Source: Russula earlei (lineage: Eukaryota; Basidiomycota; Agaricomycetes; Russulales; Russulaceae). From it: 64,000 nt of DNA. Below the pieces are notes generated by a model. It searched no databases and was not told the DNA's origin. It saw only the letters and a list, made by a program, of their open reading frames with translations. Both the position numbers and the translations under genes were made by a program. Positions 11,542 through 21,958 of this stretch are shown in pieces (position 1 is the first letter of the stretch; the number at the start of each line of letters is the position of its first letter). Where the stretch lies: assembly GCA_025769875.1 (NCBI GenBank), contig JAGFNK010000010.1, positions 62,001-126,000 on the forward strand, written 5' to 3'.

Positions 11542-13040
11542 ATGCCCCCAAAACCACGTATCATCCGTAAACCATCCACTACTACCGAGTCCGCAAACTC
11601 CCCGAAGCTTCCTCCTTCCACTGCTCCTCCCCCGACAATGTCTTCCGCAACCAAACCACTTTCGTCGACCTCGACTACCACAGGCACTGTCACCGGTTCC
11701 AAGGAGAGTGCCATGTTACCACCTCGCGATCCAACCCCCCCAAAAGCTATCCTGGAGCCGGAGCTAGACGCCCTAGCAATATGCCTTCGGGTGGGATATC
11801 TACTGGTGTTGCGTTTGCTGTGATGTTGCATTCATTGTGAAACCATCAGAATGCCGCTGTGAAGACTAGCCAAGTCCATGCATTTTTTGCCGATACCAAG
11901 AGACTGTAAGTCGACCGGATACCGTCGACAGCCAAAAACCTCACCAGGTGCCCAGCGGAATCAATAACTTTGTCGCCCGTCCTCCACACACTCTCACAGA
12001 TGCATTGTGTCGCGAGATCGAAAAGTTCGACCAGATATGCGACCTGATGGAAGCACAGCTCGTAAAACAACGCCCTTCTTATGTTGTCTGGAGACTAATT
12101 TATTGCTCAGTCACGCGCCGTCGCTGTGCTGCAGCGGGACCTCGACCACACCAGAGCCCAGGAACAGGCGGAACGAGAGGCTGAAGCTCTAAGGAACTTA
12201 CCCCCTCCCGAGCCTGAGGTCATCCCAGAGAATTATAATCTCGGACCCAGCGTGGGCTCCCCTTCATCTGCGGTCCCTATGGACCTTTCTGGTCCATCAG
12301 GATCCATGACTCAAAAATCAGTCCCCGGGGCAGGTTCCTTCCCGGGAGCGCGTCGTCAATCGACGATCTCATTGTCCTCACTCAGTCGCCCACAATTTCC
12401 ACACAAGCTCGACCTGTCATCTATCAACCCTGGAGAAATCGTTCAAGGCCTGGGCGGCAGCCTTCCCTCGCCTGTTACGCTCGCCCCAAAGTCAGGCCGA
12501 ACAACTGCTACAAGCGAATTTCCGCCATCCTTCATGGCCGCTCTGGCTGCGTCAGAGATAGCCCGACCGGTAGACATAGATTTAACTGTGTTGCCGGAAG
12601 AGGGCCGGACGACGGTACACGTTAACCTTGATACCGAACTCGGGAGCTCCGCTGACCGACCTATCGAGCTCGACCTGGAAGGAATGGTGGACGGAATAGT
12701 AGAAAGAATGGAAATCGACATGGACGTTCCGCTGTTCGGTGATGAACCCACCGACATTTCCTCCGCAAACCCGTTTGATAGCACGGCGACAGTCACAGGA
12801 GACAATCAGCCATCAGCGGCATCTCTACTCGAGGCTTTCCACAGGGGAGTCGAACAGGCTAGTGTAACAGAGCTGCCTTTTGATATGGCTATGGGCGAAA
12901 TAGACAACATCGACTTGTTCCCATTGGATCCAATGATGAATCCTTCCGATATGGGAATGATGGACGCGCTACTGGGCATGGGAACGGAAACAGGGGCACA
13001 GGCGGATGGCCAGGATCTGGACGGTGCAGCCGATACGTAG
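11542..13040 (+). CDS. Unrecognised Ser/Pro-rich protein with central helical segment and acidic tail
   Basis: Four exons join cleanly: MPPKPRIIRKPSTTTESANS opens a Ser/Thr/Pro-rich N-terminus, then NAAVKTSQVHAFFADTKRL, then INNFVARPPHTLTDALCREI and KFDQICDLMEAQL, then SRAVAVLQRDLDHTRAQEQA leading to a long low-complexity, acidic C-terminal half ending GQDLDGAADT. The middle block has the heptad-like pattern of a coiled coil; the C-terminus is rich in Asp, Met and Leu (DMGMMDALLGMG) and resembles an activation-type acidic tail. I do not recognise the family. The general layout (short helical core plus acidic tail) would suit a Mediator-tail-type or other transcription-associated protein, but that is a guess. 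The gene is convergent with the cullin-like gene. Confidence 0.75.
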
Positions 13041-13256
13041 TTTTGCATGCATGGTCATCCGAGGTACAGACAGGAAACAACTGTCTATTCCTAATCCGCT
13101 ACATTGAGAAACCAGTAGGACGCCTTGAATGATCAGCAGATACCTGAACACAGGTCACCTGCATGGCCTACTCGCGTAGGGACCTGGGCCATCTGCCCCT
13201 AGTCAAGTACAACGAGCGCCGGGAATGCCGATGCTTCTCCTGTGCGAACACGAGTC
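13041..13256. other. Convergent 3' region
   Basis: A short gap between the 3' ends of the acidic-tail protein gene and the cullin-like gene. It presumably carries both terminators. No gene is seen. Confidence 0.35.
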
Positions 13257-14372
13257 TCATGTTGCGACCACGCAAAACTTTCTCAGCCTCCTTCGAAGAG
13301 GATGGTCTGGGCGCACTCCCACACGCATCAACATGTCAGCCATCTCACATGCGAGCCTATTCTGTTCCTCCTCATCACCTCCCTTGGACTCGAGAAGCTC
13401 CTTCACAGAGCGAGCAAGCCGGCCTCTTGGTCCCAATGCTGTCCTATTGGCCCCTGCGTCAGAGTCGACGGTCCCTTCCGTCGTGGTGACAGGCCATCCT
13501 CCGGTCTGTTTCCCTTTCTTCATCTTCCTGCCCTTGCACTTCGAATTGGGCACGGCGAGCAGTGGCTCAAGCACTTCTGCGCGGAAACGTCTGTAGGCAA
13601 GGGAGAGAACCGGAACGACGCGCTCCGGCGAGCTGGCGGCCTCCGCGCACGCCTCCGCCAGCGCAAGCTGCTCCACCGTCCCGCCGTCTGGCGCGCCCCA
13701 TCTCCGCAGCTCCGCGGCACGGCGCTCGCGCATCTTCTCCGCGATCCTTCTGTGCGAGCCCGCACCTCCCAGGCCGTTGTCCCCAGGGCCGCCGATCCCG
13801 GCGGCGAGGCCCACCGCAAGCTCGGAGGATATGATGTCTCCGAAGCGCAGCCAGCCCTTGTCCTCGTCGACCGCGCGCCTGACGTACTGGCGATTCACGT
13901 AGTTCAGCAGGCGGTGGATGGACTGAGCGCCGGCGGAGTAGCGGATGAAACAGGGCACGAGGTAGTGCACGAGCGCGGAGTCGTCAAGCGGGGCGCCGAT
14001 CAGCACCTCGCGCGCCACGTCCGCGAAGTATGCGTCCAACCGGTCGTAAACGTCGTGTCCCAGCGGAAGCGCGGCAGAGGAGCCTCGCGTCGGATGGTGT
14101 GCTGAGGCACCCTTGGCTGGGTGCGAGGGTGGTGGTGGGCCCGGGGGTGGTGGTGCTGCGGTGGCGTGGTTTGTGAAGTAGTTGTAGAGCGCGGTGTGTA
14201 TCCCCATGTGATAATGCACGTCCACAGCAGGAGCCTTGGACAGATTGTTGGTCGGAGAGCGGATGATGTGGTCCAACGCGGGTTGAATGTAACCCCACAA
14301 GGCGGGCAAGGATGCAGATGGGTCGGCGCTCCCCGACTGTCCCGACTGTGGGTTCGGCAAGAGGTTGGACAT
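13257..14372 (-). CDS. Stand-alone cullin N-terminal repeat protein
   Basis: Intronless 371-codon frame starting MSNLLPNPQSGQSGSADPSA at 14372. Residues about 22-67 (LPALWGYIQPALDHIIRS, HMGIHTALYNYFT) and 107-177 (DVYDRLDAYFADVAREVLIG, SIHRLLNYVNRQYVRRAVDE, KGWLRF) match the first cullin repeat of Cul1-type proteins, where the adaptor (Skp1-like) is bound. A Pro/Ser/His-rich insert of about 40 residues separates the halves. After that the protein becomes Ala/Arg-rich with a basic GRKMKKGKQ patch; cullin repeats 2-3, the cullin homology domain and the neddylation region are absent. A normal cullin has about 750-800 residues. GC content is higher than that of the neighbours. It could bind an adaptor without a RING partner, or be a degenerate copy kept open by chance. 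Confidence 0.75.
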   Translation of the reverse strand: MSNLLPNPQSGQSGSADPSASLPALWGYIQPALDHIIRSPTNNLSKAPAVDVHYHMGIHTALYNYFTNHATAAPPPPGPPPPSHPAKGASAHHPTRGSSAALPLGHDVYDRLDAYFADVAREVLIGAPLDDSALVHYLVPCFIRYSAGAQSIHRLLNYVNRQYVRRAVDEDKGWLRFGDIISSELAVGLAAGIGGPGDNGLGGAGSHRRIAEKMRERRAAELRRWGAPDGGTVEQLALAEACAEAASSPERVVPVLSLAYRRFRAEVLEPLLAVPNSKCKGRKMKKGKQTGGWPVTTTEGTVDSDAGANRTALGPRGRLARSVKELLESKGGDEEEQNRLACEMADMLMRVGVRPDHPLRRRLRKFCVVAT

Positions 14373-14610
14373 TGTACTCTGTTGGAACGGCTTTGAGTCG
14401 CCAATATCAATCCCGTTCTGTGTCTTCCTCAGCCGACAGCCTGGCTATTCAGAAGAGTTGTTATCTGTGAGTGTTGTATATACGTGGCATCGACGAGAAC
14501 GCGTAAAAATTGATCAAAGGTAACCGTTGTTCAGTTAGGTAAGCCAACTTTGTGCTACCCAAAATAAAAAACTGAGGTGACACATAATTCCAAGAAACTG
14601 AAGGGCTAAT
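14373..14610. other. Short spacer between two minus-strand genes
   Basis: The gap contains the upstream region of the cullin-like gene and the 3' UTR of the BTB gene. No open frame of note is present. Confidence 0.35.
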
Positions 14611-17333
14611 TTACACAACACCGAGGATAACGGTAATTCGAAGGCTACTGATACTGGCATCTCCCGACAGTGACGATATGGATGGGTCAGGAGTCTTGTC
14701 GGCATCTAGACGTATCTCAGCCCGTAGCGAGCTACTTCTCCATCCCCAGCTCTGACTGATGGAAAAGTCGTCTGGATTACTTGTAAACCGCGTTACGGAA
14801 GAACCGGTCGCGCTAGCACAAGCGATCGCAAAATACGCCGAAACCTGGGCTCTGGGATCGCGGTAGGGCTGCTGTGGAACGATTGGTGGACCGTTGACTG
14901 GAAGTCCGCTTCCAGAAAGAGAAGAACTGGAAGGAGAGCCCTGAACTGGAGTGCTCGATCGGGGACTGGGAATCATGGGAAGACCAGAGAAAGAGTATTG
15001 GGTTGGATACGTGGGTGAAGTGTTCATAGGCGAAGGTGATGGGAGGTTGCGAGTGTGAGATATAGAGTAATTGTGCTCTACCAGATTCTCAGTAGGGGCT
15101 GATCCAGACGGCATCGACAACGGAGGGATGGGATCGACGCTGCTCTGTCTGTGAAGGTACACGCCAAGCTGGGGACCATGCGCCTTCTTTCGAAACATCT
15201 GAACGAACACGTTGAACAGACTACCCGCGTACCAAATAGTTTGTGAGTAGAGATGCGACTTTTCACGGAGTGAGTCGACATCCCAAAACTCCACACCGAA
15301 TCGGTATGGTGGGTATGGAACCCAGCGTGTGGCGTCTGATGGACTGCTCGAAGCACTTTCGATTGTAGTACATCTGGCATTCTTCAACCCAAAGAAAGTG
15401 GAATACGACATCGAAGAACGACTGGGGCCTTGGTGTTTCGAGGAGGCGGATGAAAGACCAAAAACTTCATTGATGAACAGATTCTCAGCACCTGCACACT
15501 CTCCCATGCGCATCGAGGAGGGGCCAGGAACGGGCCAATACGTGCTAGTTTCTTCATTCTTTTCGGCGCGAGAAAGCGCCTCAACGATATCCTTCCGGGA
15601 GACACAAATGCCGAGTTCCTTATTGCGACTGGCACCTGTGGGAGAAGCGGGAGGAGACGAAGGGAACGATCCAACAATTTTGTGCCGAAGCATCGACTGT
15701 GTCCAATATGCAGCCTGGATGACGCGCTCGGGTACGTAGGCGCGACCAGTCGATGGGGAGCGGTCGTGGGATAAGTAAAGGAGATCGTCGAAGGTCTGGC
15801 ACGCTTAAGTCAGTGCTGGATAAGCTAATGTGTGAAAAGACAAACCATATTGGCGTAGTAAATACCTTCGGTGAACAATTTCGCCCATTCTACTTCCTCC
15901 TCTTCTATAATACCCTCATCTCTGCGCAGCTCTACAACAGTCTTTGCCAAATCATATCGCTCCTTCTCGCCCTTGATGAAAAATATATCAGATGACACCA
16001 AGGCACGGACCCAGGCGGCAGTCAAGCCCCCACGACGCCAAATGGGAGGAAGTTTGAGTGGGGGAGAGTAAACAACATCGGGATTTGGTGTCCGCCACCC
16101 GGACACCGTTGAACGCCTCCCGATTGCGCGGGGCGGAGTCGCAACTGGCATAAATGGTACAGGTTGCTTTGGGATGCCGGCTGCATTCTGTTCATAAAGC
16201 AGTAAATCAGCACCCCACCGAGCCAACCAGCAAACACAAGCTTCCCCGATCTTGTCCGACACAGCTCCATAGGAAAATGACAGATTCGAGCCAGTCTCGT
16301 TGTGGGGAGAGGTGGGAGAATCTGGCACAGGAGAGAGCTCGGCAGGATCCTCCTTCTCGACGGACAGGTCCACGCCATGGACTGCGCCACCGGCGTGTGG
16401 GGTGCGGAGTTGATCCTCGACGGACAGCGCTTCGAGGTTCTGGGAGAAGTATTCTACGTCCCTGTCTTGTGTCGATGGACTGGTGCCGATCGATGGTGGG
16501 TTACACTTGTCTGAATCAGGCTTGACCAATTGGGCGACATGCTCTAGTCCAACCAGAGGATCTACGTCTCCTTCTTGAGGGGGCCCAATACCTTGTCCAC
16601 ATGCGAACCGGAGATAGTCCATGACCGTGAAAGGTCCAATAGTACTGGTGACGGAGCTCAATGCCTCAGCTGCCAGTGACGGCATAGAGAGGTAAATGGA
16701 GACGGCAAGAAGCGACAAAAGAAAACGCGGAGTGGCCGGTTGATGGTCTGGAGGGGGTTGCGTAAGAGGGAGAGGATCGGGGAATGATGGTGTCAAAGGA
16801 TGGGATGGAGTCGGAATTATTGCTGGATCAATGAACAGCGGAGGCCCTCCACCGTACAGTCGGGTTATACATAATCTGCATAGTCCGAATGCGTGACAGA
16901 ATATATTCAATGGAACTCATGTGGACGTACTCAAATGCTTTGATAGGATGGTGGTGAGTCTATCAGGGACAAGGTATGGAAAAGAGATCATGATAACGTA
17001 CCAGCTCGTGTGATATTGATATCGTCAAATACAACTTCTACCAGGTCTGACGAGACGTGAGACCCCGGAGAGGTGACCGTGCCCTCCGACTCGACAAAGC
17101 CTCCTGTGAAAAGATGGCGGAAGAATTCCTGAAAGGGAGGTAAGTGAAGGAAACACTGGAGTAAATGCCCGTACTGCCTGTATGAGGACGACGCGATGAC
17201 ACTTGTAGATAGCATCCCATGATGCGCGAATTCTGAGGGCTACATCAGACGTCCGGCCTTGGAGGAAAGCGTTGTAGATGTGTGCTTGGAACTCGGCAGG
17301 CCGTGGCGCAGGGGAGCTAGTTGAAGAATTCAT
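14611..17333 (-). CDS. BTB/POZ domain protein with 7-nt micro-exon
   Basis: Exon 1 (start 17333, MNSSTSSPAPRPAEFQAHIY) carries the BTB start: YNAFLQGRTSDVALRIRASW, then YKCHRVVLIQA. Exon 2 adds EFFRHLFTGGFVE and LVEVVFDDINITRA. A 7-nt exon at 16931-16937 supplies AFE, and the next exon continues LCITRLYGGGPPLFIDP. Then follow RFLLSLLAVSIYLSMPSLAA and GPFTVMDYLRFACGQGIG, a large Ser/Pro-rich segment, and a C-terminal half with TFDDLLYLSHDRSP and RFGVEFWDVDSLREKSHLYS, which ends at 14611. BTB domains mediate dimerisation or cullin-3 binding; the long fungal C-terminal part is of unknown function. It shares a 157-bp divergent promoter with the TRAPP gene. Confidence 0.85.
16931..16937 (-). other. 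7-nt micro-exon in the BTB gene
   Basis: On the minus strand the sequence reads ctatcaaag|CATTTGA|gtacgtcc. Splicing G|CA TTT GA|A between ITRA and LCITRLYGGG gives A-F-E, exactly what the BTB fold needs at this place. Both flanking introns have good GT and AG ends. Skipping it loses residues and shifts frame by one base. Confidence 0.8.
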
Positions 17334-17490
17334 GACAGGCGAGGGTTCGCAGGTGCCAACTGACCTCTTTACTTGTATTGAGGGGAGGGGAGAGCCCACA
17401 GCCCGGGCACAGGAAGGGACACTGATCAATCAGCCTCCGACCGATCCGATTCGGGGAGTTACACACCACTCACTGGCTGGCATCTCCGTC
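17334..17490. promoter_or_regulatory. Divergent promoter BTB gene / TRS31
   Basis: Only 157 bp separate the two divergently oriented start codons, so the promoters of the BTB gene (minus) and TRS31 (plus) must overlap here. I see no clear TATA box on either strand. Confidence 0.5.
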
Positions 17491-18367
17491 ATGTCGGCCC
17501 TTCCTCCATCTCGCTTTTCTGTCCTCTCGTCCTCTTCAGCAGAGCTACTTTCTCCCACAAACAGCTCATCGCGGTTTTCTTTAACCTCAGCCCCATCGGT
17601 CGCCACGGCTACAACAGGCACCCCGAAACCCTTGTCCCGTCCGAACATTTATGACAGACCCCTTAACAAAACCCGCTCGGCGGAGGTATCGGCTTCTGCT
17701 TTTGCCTTCCTATTCTCGGAGGTAGTCCAATATATGCAGAAACGCGTGAGCGGCATCAACGACCTCGAACGTCGGTACGCATAAACAATCACTTGTACAT
17801 CCATCATTCCCCACTTACCATCTCTCCATAAGCCTAAACACACTGGGCTATCGGATTGGCACACGTGTGCTTGAACTTATGGTATGGCGTACCGAGTCTG
17901 CGTCCAAGGCACCCAAGCGCGAAATTCGGTTTCTCCCTGTTATCATGTCAATTCACACCAACGTCTGGAAAGCCGTTTTTGGAAAGCCTGCCGATGCAAT
18001 TGAAAAAAGCGTGCAGAATGAAGATGAATGTACGTTTACCCGTCTGGTGCCTACAATACTCGGTTCGCCTGATCGCCCAACACAGACATGATTATCGATA
18101 ACGAACCTGTCATCACTCGCAATATCTCTGTTCCCCGCGACATGAGTCAGCTGAGTTGCTCTTCCTTTACTGCCGGCATTGTGGAGGCTGTACTTGATGG
18201 CCTTGGTTTCGTCAGTCTTGCATGATCTCACGTCCCCCTGACTGACCCATTTCCAGCCTGCTCGCGTAACGGCGCATAACACCCCCGTTGACGACTTTCC
18301 CCTCCGGAATACAATATTGATAAAGCTAGATAAAAGCGTGCTCGAACGAGAGGAGCTATTCAAATAG
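17491..18367 (+). CDS. TRS31: TRAPP complex subunit Trs31 / TRAPPC5
   Basis: Core subunit of the TRAPP tethering complex acting in ER-Golgi and Golgi traffic. It starts MSALPPSRFSVLSSSSAELL; a Ser-rich N-terminus precedes the conserved core: YDRPLNKTRSAEVSASAFAF, LFSEVVQYMQKRVSGINDLE, RRLNTLGYRIGTRVLEL, KREIRFLPVIMSIHTNVWKA, VFGKPADAIEKS, NEDEYMIIDNEP, DMSQLSCSSFTAGIVEAVLD, GLGFPARVTAHNTP and LDKSVLEREELFK before TAG at 18365-18367. Three introns, each GT-AG, restore the frame exactly. Length and order match the family. Confidence 0.93.
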
Positions 18368-18500
18368 TTTCCTTCCCCACGGAAGCGTTGCGAGTCGAGA
18401 CGAGTAGTGAATAGAGCTAAACTCTGAACTGCTAAATTCTAGAACGGTCCATATTACTTGTCGCATCGTATTCCGCAGTTCTTTTCTTCTCCTTCCTTCT

Positions 18501-19602
18501 ATGGTTGAGACTAGTCATTTCCCCGCCTCCAATGCTCGTTGCCTTGGGCGTACGAGCGAAATTCGCCGCAAGAGCTGTTCGATTCCCCTTACACTGGCGC
18601 CGTCACCACCAGAACGGCCACACTCACGGGCTTCAGAGCGCCGTCAGAACACACAGTGTGCCTTTTGTATCCTGGTTCCCTCTGCTTATGTTGACACTCC
18701 GGAGGTCGCTCTTACACATGAATCCATCTCCTCCGTCAACTCATATGGATACTCCCCACACCCGCTCTCTGGATATAGATCACGTGGATGCTATCTTGAC
18801 CAGCGCCCATGAGGGTTCGACTAAGCCGTTTATCATTGGCATCACATCTTCCTCGCCAATCTCGCTTGCGTCCATGCTCGATTCCATCCAAAGACTTCGA
18901 GCAAATTCAGCGATGGAAAAGGCACAATATCTCGTGTTGGAATCGAGCTCAATACGAGTTGTCCGAACATCAAGGGTCCCCCCCCCCATCAGTATACCAC
19001 ATATCCGGTCTCATACCCGTCCTCGACATACTCGCACGGTACTTCTGGGAGGACCCGACCCTCGTAATCGGTCACAAGCGTCCGCCATATGTGTACTCGA
19101 CCCAGTTGATGAGCTACTCCAAGTCATCGCCACGTACTCGCGACCGGATCCGAGCGACGAGTCGCGTCGCCTGAACCCTTTTGCATTCCTGACCTCCACC
19201 AACACACTCGGGAAGACGCTCTTCTTTGCAGAGCGAGCCGTGCCGCTCTCAGCGAAGCCTGCATCGGCCTCGCACCCTCCGGTTTTGCTTTGCCGACGGC
19301 CCTTGGGGGGAATGGCGGGAGAGGCATTGCATCCGCTGGCGCTGAGCAACGTCTACCTACACCCCGCGACAGCTACTAGATTCACATGTGGATATTTGCC
19401 TGCGCGAGATCTCGATTATTGGCGTCGGCGGCGTGACCACGCGAGGGGGTTACGTCCACATGCGCAGAGCAGGGGCGTCTGTCGTTGCCTGCGCGACCAT
19501 TCTCGTACGTGAGGGGGCGCGAGTGTGTTTGAGGAATTATTCATCCCGGAAGACTCAGGGATGGAGGAACCGACGTGGGAGATGGCGTCCAGTGGTGCCT
19601 GA
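18501..19602 (+). pseudogene. Class 1A dihydroorotate dehydrogenase, multiply frameshifted
   Basis: The family catalyses dihydroorotate to orotate in pyrimidine synthesis, using FMN and fumarate (class 1A, as in yeast Ura1). Family blocks occur in correct order but in shifting frames: LFDSPYTGAVTTRTATLTGF, SSVNSYGYSPHPLSGY, KPFIIGITSSSPISLASMLD, GIELNTSCPNIKG (FMN/active-site region), LIPVLDILARYFWEDPTLVI, PPYVYSTQ, ELLQVIATYS, NPFAFLTSTNTLG, GGMAGEALHPLALSNV, IIGVGGVTTRGGYVHMRRAG and FEELFIPEDSGMEEP, with a stop at 19600. One change of frame is explained by a 50-nt GT-AG intron; at least seven others need single-base indels, two of them in homopolymers (10 C near 18978, 6 G near 19311). Neighbouring genes are intact. 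It is either a young pseudogene or a patch of poor consensus. Confidence 0.82.
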
Positions 19603-20279
19603 TGATTATGTTTCAACGCAAACCTAAAAAATCTCTCTGTGCTTTGAAAGGTTGCCTTTTTGTTCTCAACCATTTAACTTTCAAGTTCCCTAGGCACGAG
19701 CGGGGATGTTTCAGTACATAATAGTTACATTTTTGGTGGACTCGGAGATGATGTGTTACTGTATGGATACAGCCACTCAGGGCATAAAAAAGTAAAGTCA
19801 AAAGAGGATAGAGGGAGCCAAGATAAAGGACAAAGGAGCAAGTAAACAACCGCTGTCCATGGCAGGGCAGAATGGTGCGATCGTTGACGGGAGGGGGCCG
19901 TAACAAGCTCGAGTAGACACGTAAAGGATAAAAAGAATGGTAAAGCACGAGAAATAAAAATACTACAACCACGTTACCTGCACCGCAGTTGCCAAGGTGC
20001 AGGTGAGCGGACGAGCGCAGGGGAAGTTGTTTGTACCCTCCGGAGGGAGGAAGAGGAATGGGGAAAGCGAACACACTGAGGAAAGGGGGTTGCCAGAATG
20101 CAAGGAACAGGGTTCGGGGGTGATCGATGGATGACGTCGCGGGACGGCGAAAAGGAAACCGGTGAGAGCTGGGTCGAGCAAATAATGAAATCGCTCGGAC
20201 TCGGGAACACTAGCCGACTGGGAGTATGACTTGGGGGCTTGCGAGATGCAAGGAACTCGGCACACTCTGCCGAACGCGG
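19603..20279. other. Convergent intergenic region
   Basis: This lies between the frameshifted dehydrogenase (plus) and the HMG-box gene (minus). Minus-strand frames of 78-153 codons cross it but have no family features and run into the 3' part of the HMG gene in other frames. Nothing else is recognised. Confidence 0.35.
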
Positions 20280-21640
20280 TCAGAATGGGAAAAAGCGGGC
20301 CATTGGAGTGTTCTTGTGGAAGAAACTATTTGCGTCGAAGAGAGGCACATTTTGGTAATCAGAATCGTCGGAGGCATGTGATGTGCTCTGGGCCAAACCG
20401 GAACAAGGTTTGAAGGGCCGAAACGTTGAGTATGTGGCCGTTCCTTTGGACTCACAGACCGGGGGCTTTAGCTGCTGACCCAGGCTCCCGGACCAGCCGT
20501 TGGTAGGATACTGTACTCGCTGGTCGGTCTGAAAGAGCTGAACCGAAGAACTGCATGACGAAGAAAACAGGTTGGCGTAATCGTCAAGCAGATGATCAAA
20601 CTGAAAAAGACGCGAGTCTTGCGCAGGATCCGCAGGAACAACTGGGGATTCGCCGATAGCAGGCGAATGTTCGAGCTGCGAGAGCGCGACGTCTTCCGTC
20701 CAAGGGACAGTTTGCGCGCTTCCCACAAAAGTGTCCCATAGTGTGTCGAGATCGAGAAACGACGTCATTGGTGGCGAGACCCAGCTGCGGGACCGGTTTA
20801 CGTCAAAGGAAGGGGAAGGAAGGACGTCAGAGGATGAGACGGAAGGAATTGACGGCACGCCTTCGGAAGAGGGGGGAGACGATGCGCAAACGGTTGAATA
20901 ATGTTTTTCTTCAGCGCAACGTGTATCATATTTTGCTAGTGCCTCGTGTAAAGCGCCGCCCGTAACGCCTTGGGAAACGAGTCTCGCCGCTTCCTCGTTT
21001 CGTAGCAATACCTCTGGTTCATTTCGCTTGGTTTTGCGTTTCCGCCTGTCTCCGCGGGGCTTGGGCGTGAAACGATAGCCTGGGTACTTCATGGAGTGCT
21101 CCACCTTCGCTTGGTAGGCAGCATCCTTGAAACGTTGCTTGGCCTCTGGAGGTAGCTTTCTCCACTCACTCGAGGCCATACGGTTGAGCTGCCGGTGATC
21201 CTGTTCGATGCCAGTAAGGAGGGATCTTCGCTTCGCCAGCCAGTCGGTCTTGAACAAGAAAAAACAGTTGAGAGGGCGTGGGACATGATTGGGATCGCGT
21301 TTTTGACCGCTCGTCCTCAGAGGAACGGGTGCGTCGCCACCATCGAGGTTAGATGACGTCGCTGAGCACAAAGTCACATCGGAGGACGGCAGATCCACTC
21401 TCGGAGCGGCTATGGGGAAGGAGTAGGGTGATTTGGCTTCTCGTGGTTCGAAGGTGACTTGGCTCGGGGTCTCTCGTCGAGACTCAAGAATACTTCTGTG
21501 ATAAACATCAGCTCGGGTGGACACAGGGTGCGCTGGATTAGTACGCACTGGCTGTAATCAAAGGCATCCCCACAATATCGCCAGTAGCCTGAGACATCGC
21601 TAGGAAAGGAGGCGAACTGGTCGTGATGCAAGGCAGACAT
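20280..21640 (-). CDS. HMG-box (MATA_HMG / Ste11-Prf1 type) transcription factor
   Basis: Sequence-specific DNA-binding factor of the fungal HMG-box class. Exon 1 starts MSALHHDQFASFPSDVSGYW at 21640 and is joined by a short intron with a gtgcgt donor to SILESRRETPSQVTFEP. The HMG box spans roughly residues 90-165: PNHVPRPLNCFFLFKTDWLA, RRSLLTGIEQDHRQLNRMAS, EWRKLPPEAKQRFKDAAYQA, then KVEHSMKYPGYRFTPKPRGD followed by a basic RRKRKTKRNE stretch. The rest is Ser/Pro-rich with acidic patches, ending ARFFPF. Related fungal proteins control mating, pheromone response or development, but which role applies here cannot be read from the sequence. It is divergent from MFAP1. Confidence 0.88.
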
Positions 21641-21958
21641 GGGAATTGTCTAAGACCAGCGCAGGTGATCCAGAAGGGCGAGGAGGAGAACATGTTAACC
21701 CCGGGCATTTGTAGTCAACCGGCACAACATTGGGGTGCCTTTCCAATTAGCAATCTTATCTTTGCAAGACGAGAGAGCCGTAGTGGCGAGGATCAACCGC
21801 CAAATTGTCGGGACCCGGCGACCACATTACATTTGAATGAACGTAGATCCGGGATAAGTCGGCTACATGTGGCCCAGGTAAGGAAATTGATTCCCGTCAC
21901 GTGTATGCATACCCCCCAAACTTGAGTTGCGAGCACGTCTCACATCATAAACGAGGCA
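21641..21958. promoter_or_regulatory. Divergent promoter HMG-box gene / MFAP1
   Basis: 318 bp lie between the two divergent start codons, so this segment must serve both genes. No single element stands out; a CCAAT-like attgg and several CA-rich stretches are present. Confidence 0.4.

Noticed and set aside
13242..14105. 287-codon plus-strand frame opposite the cullin-like gene
   Set aside because: Shadow of the minus-strand gene, which has recognisable cullin motifs; the plus frame has none.
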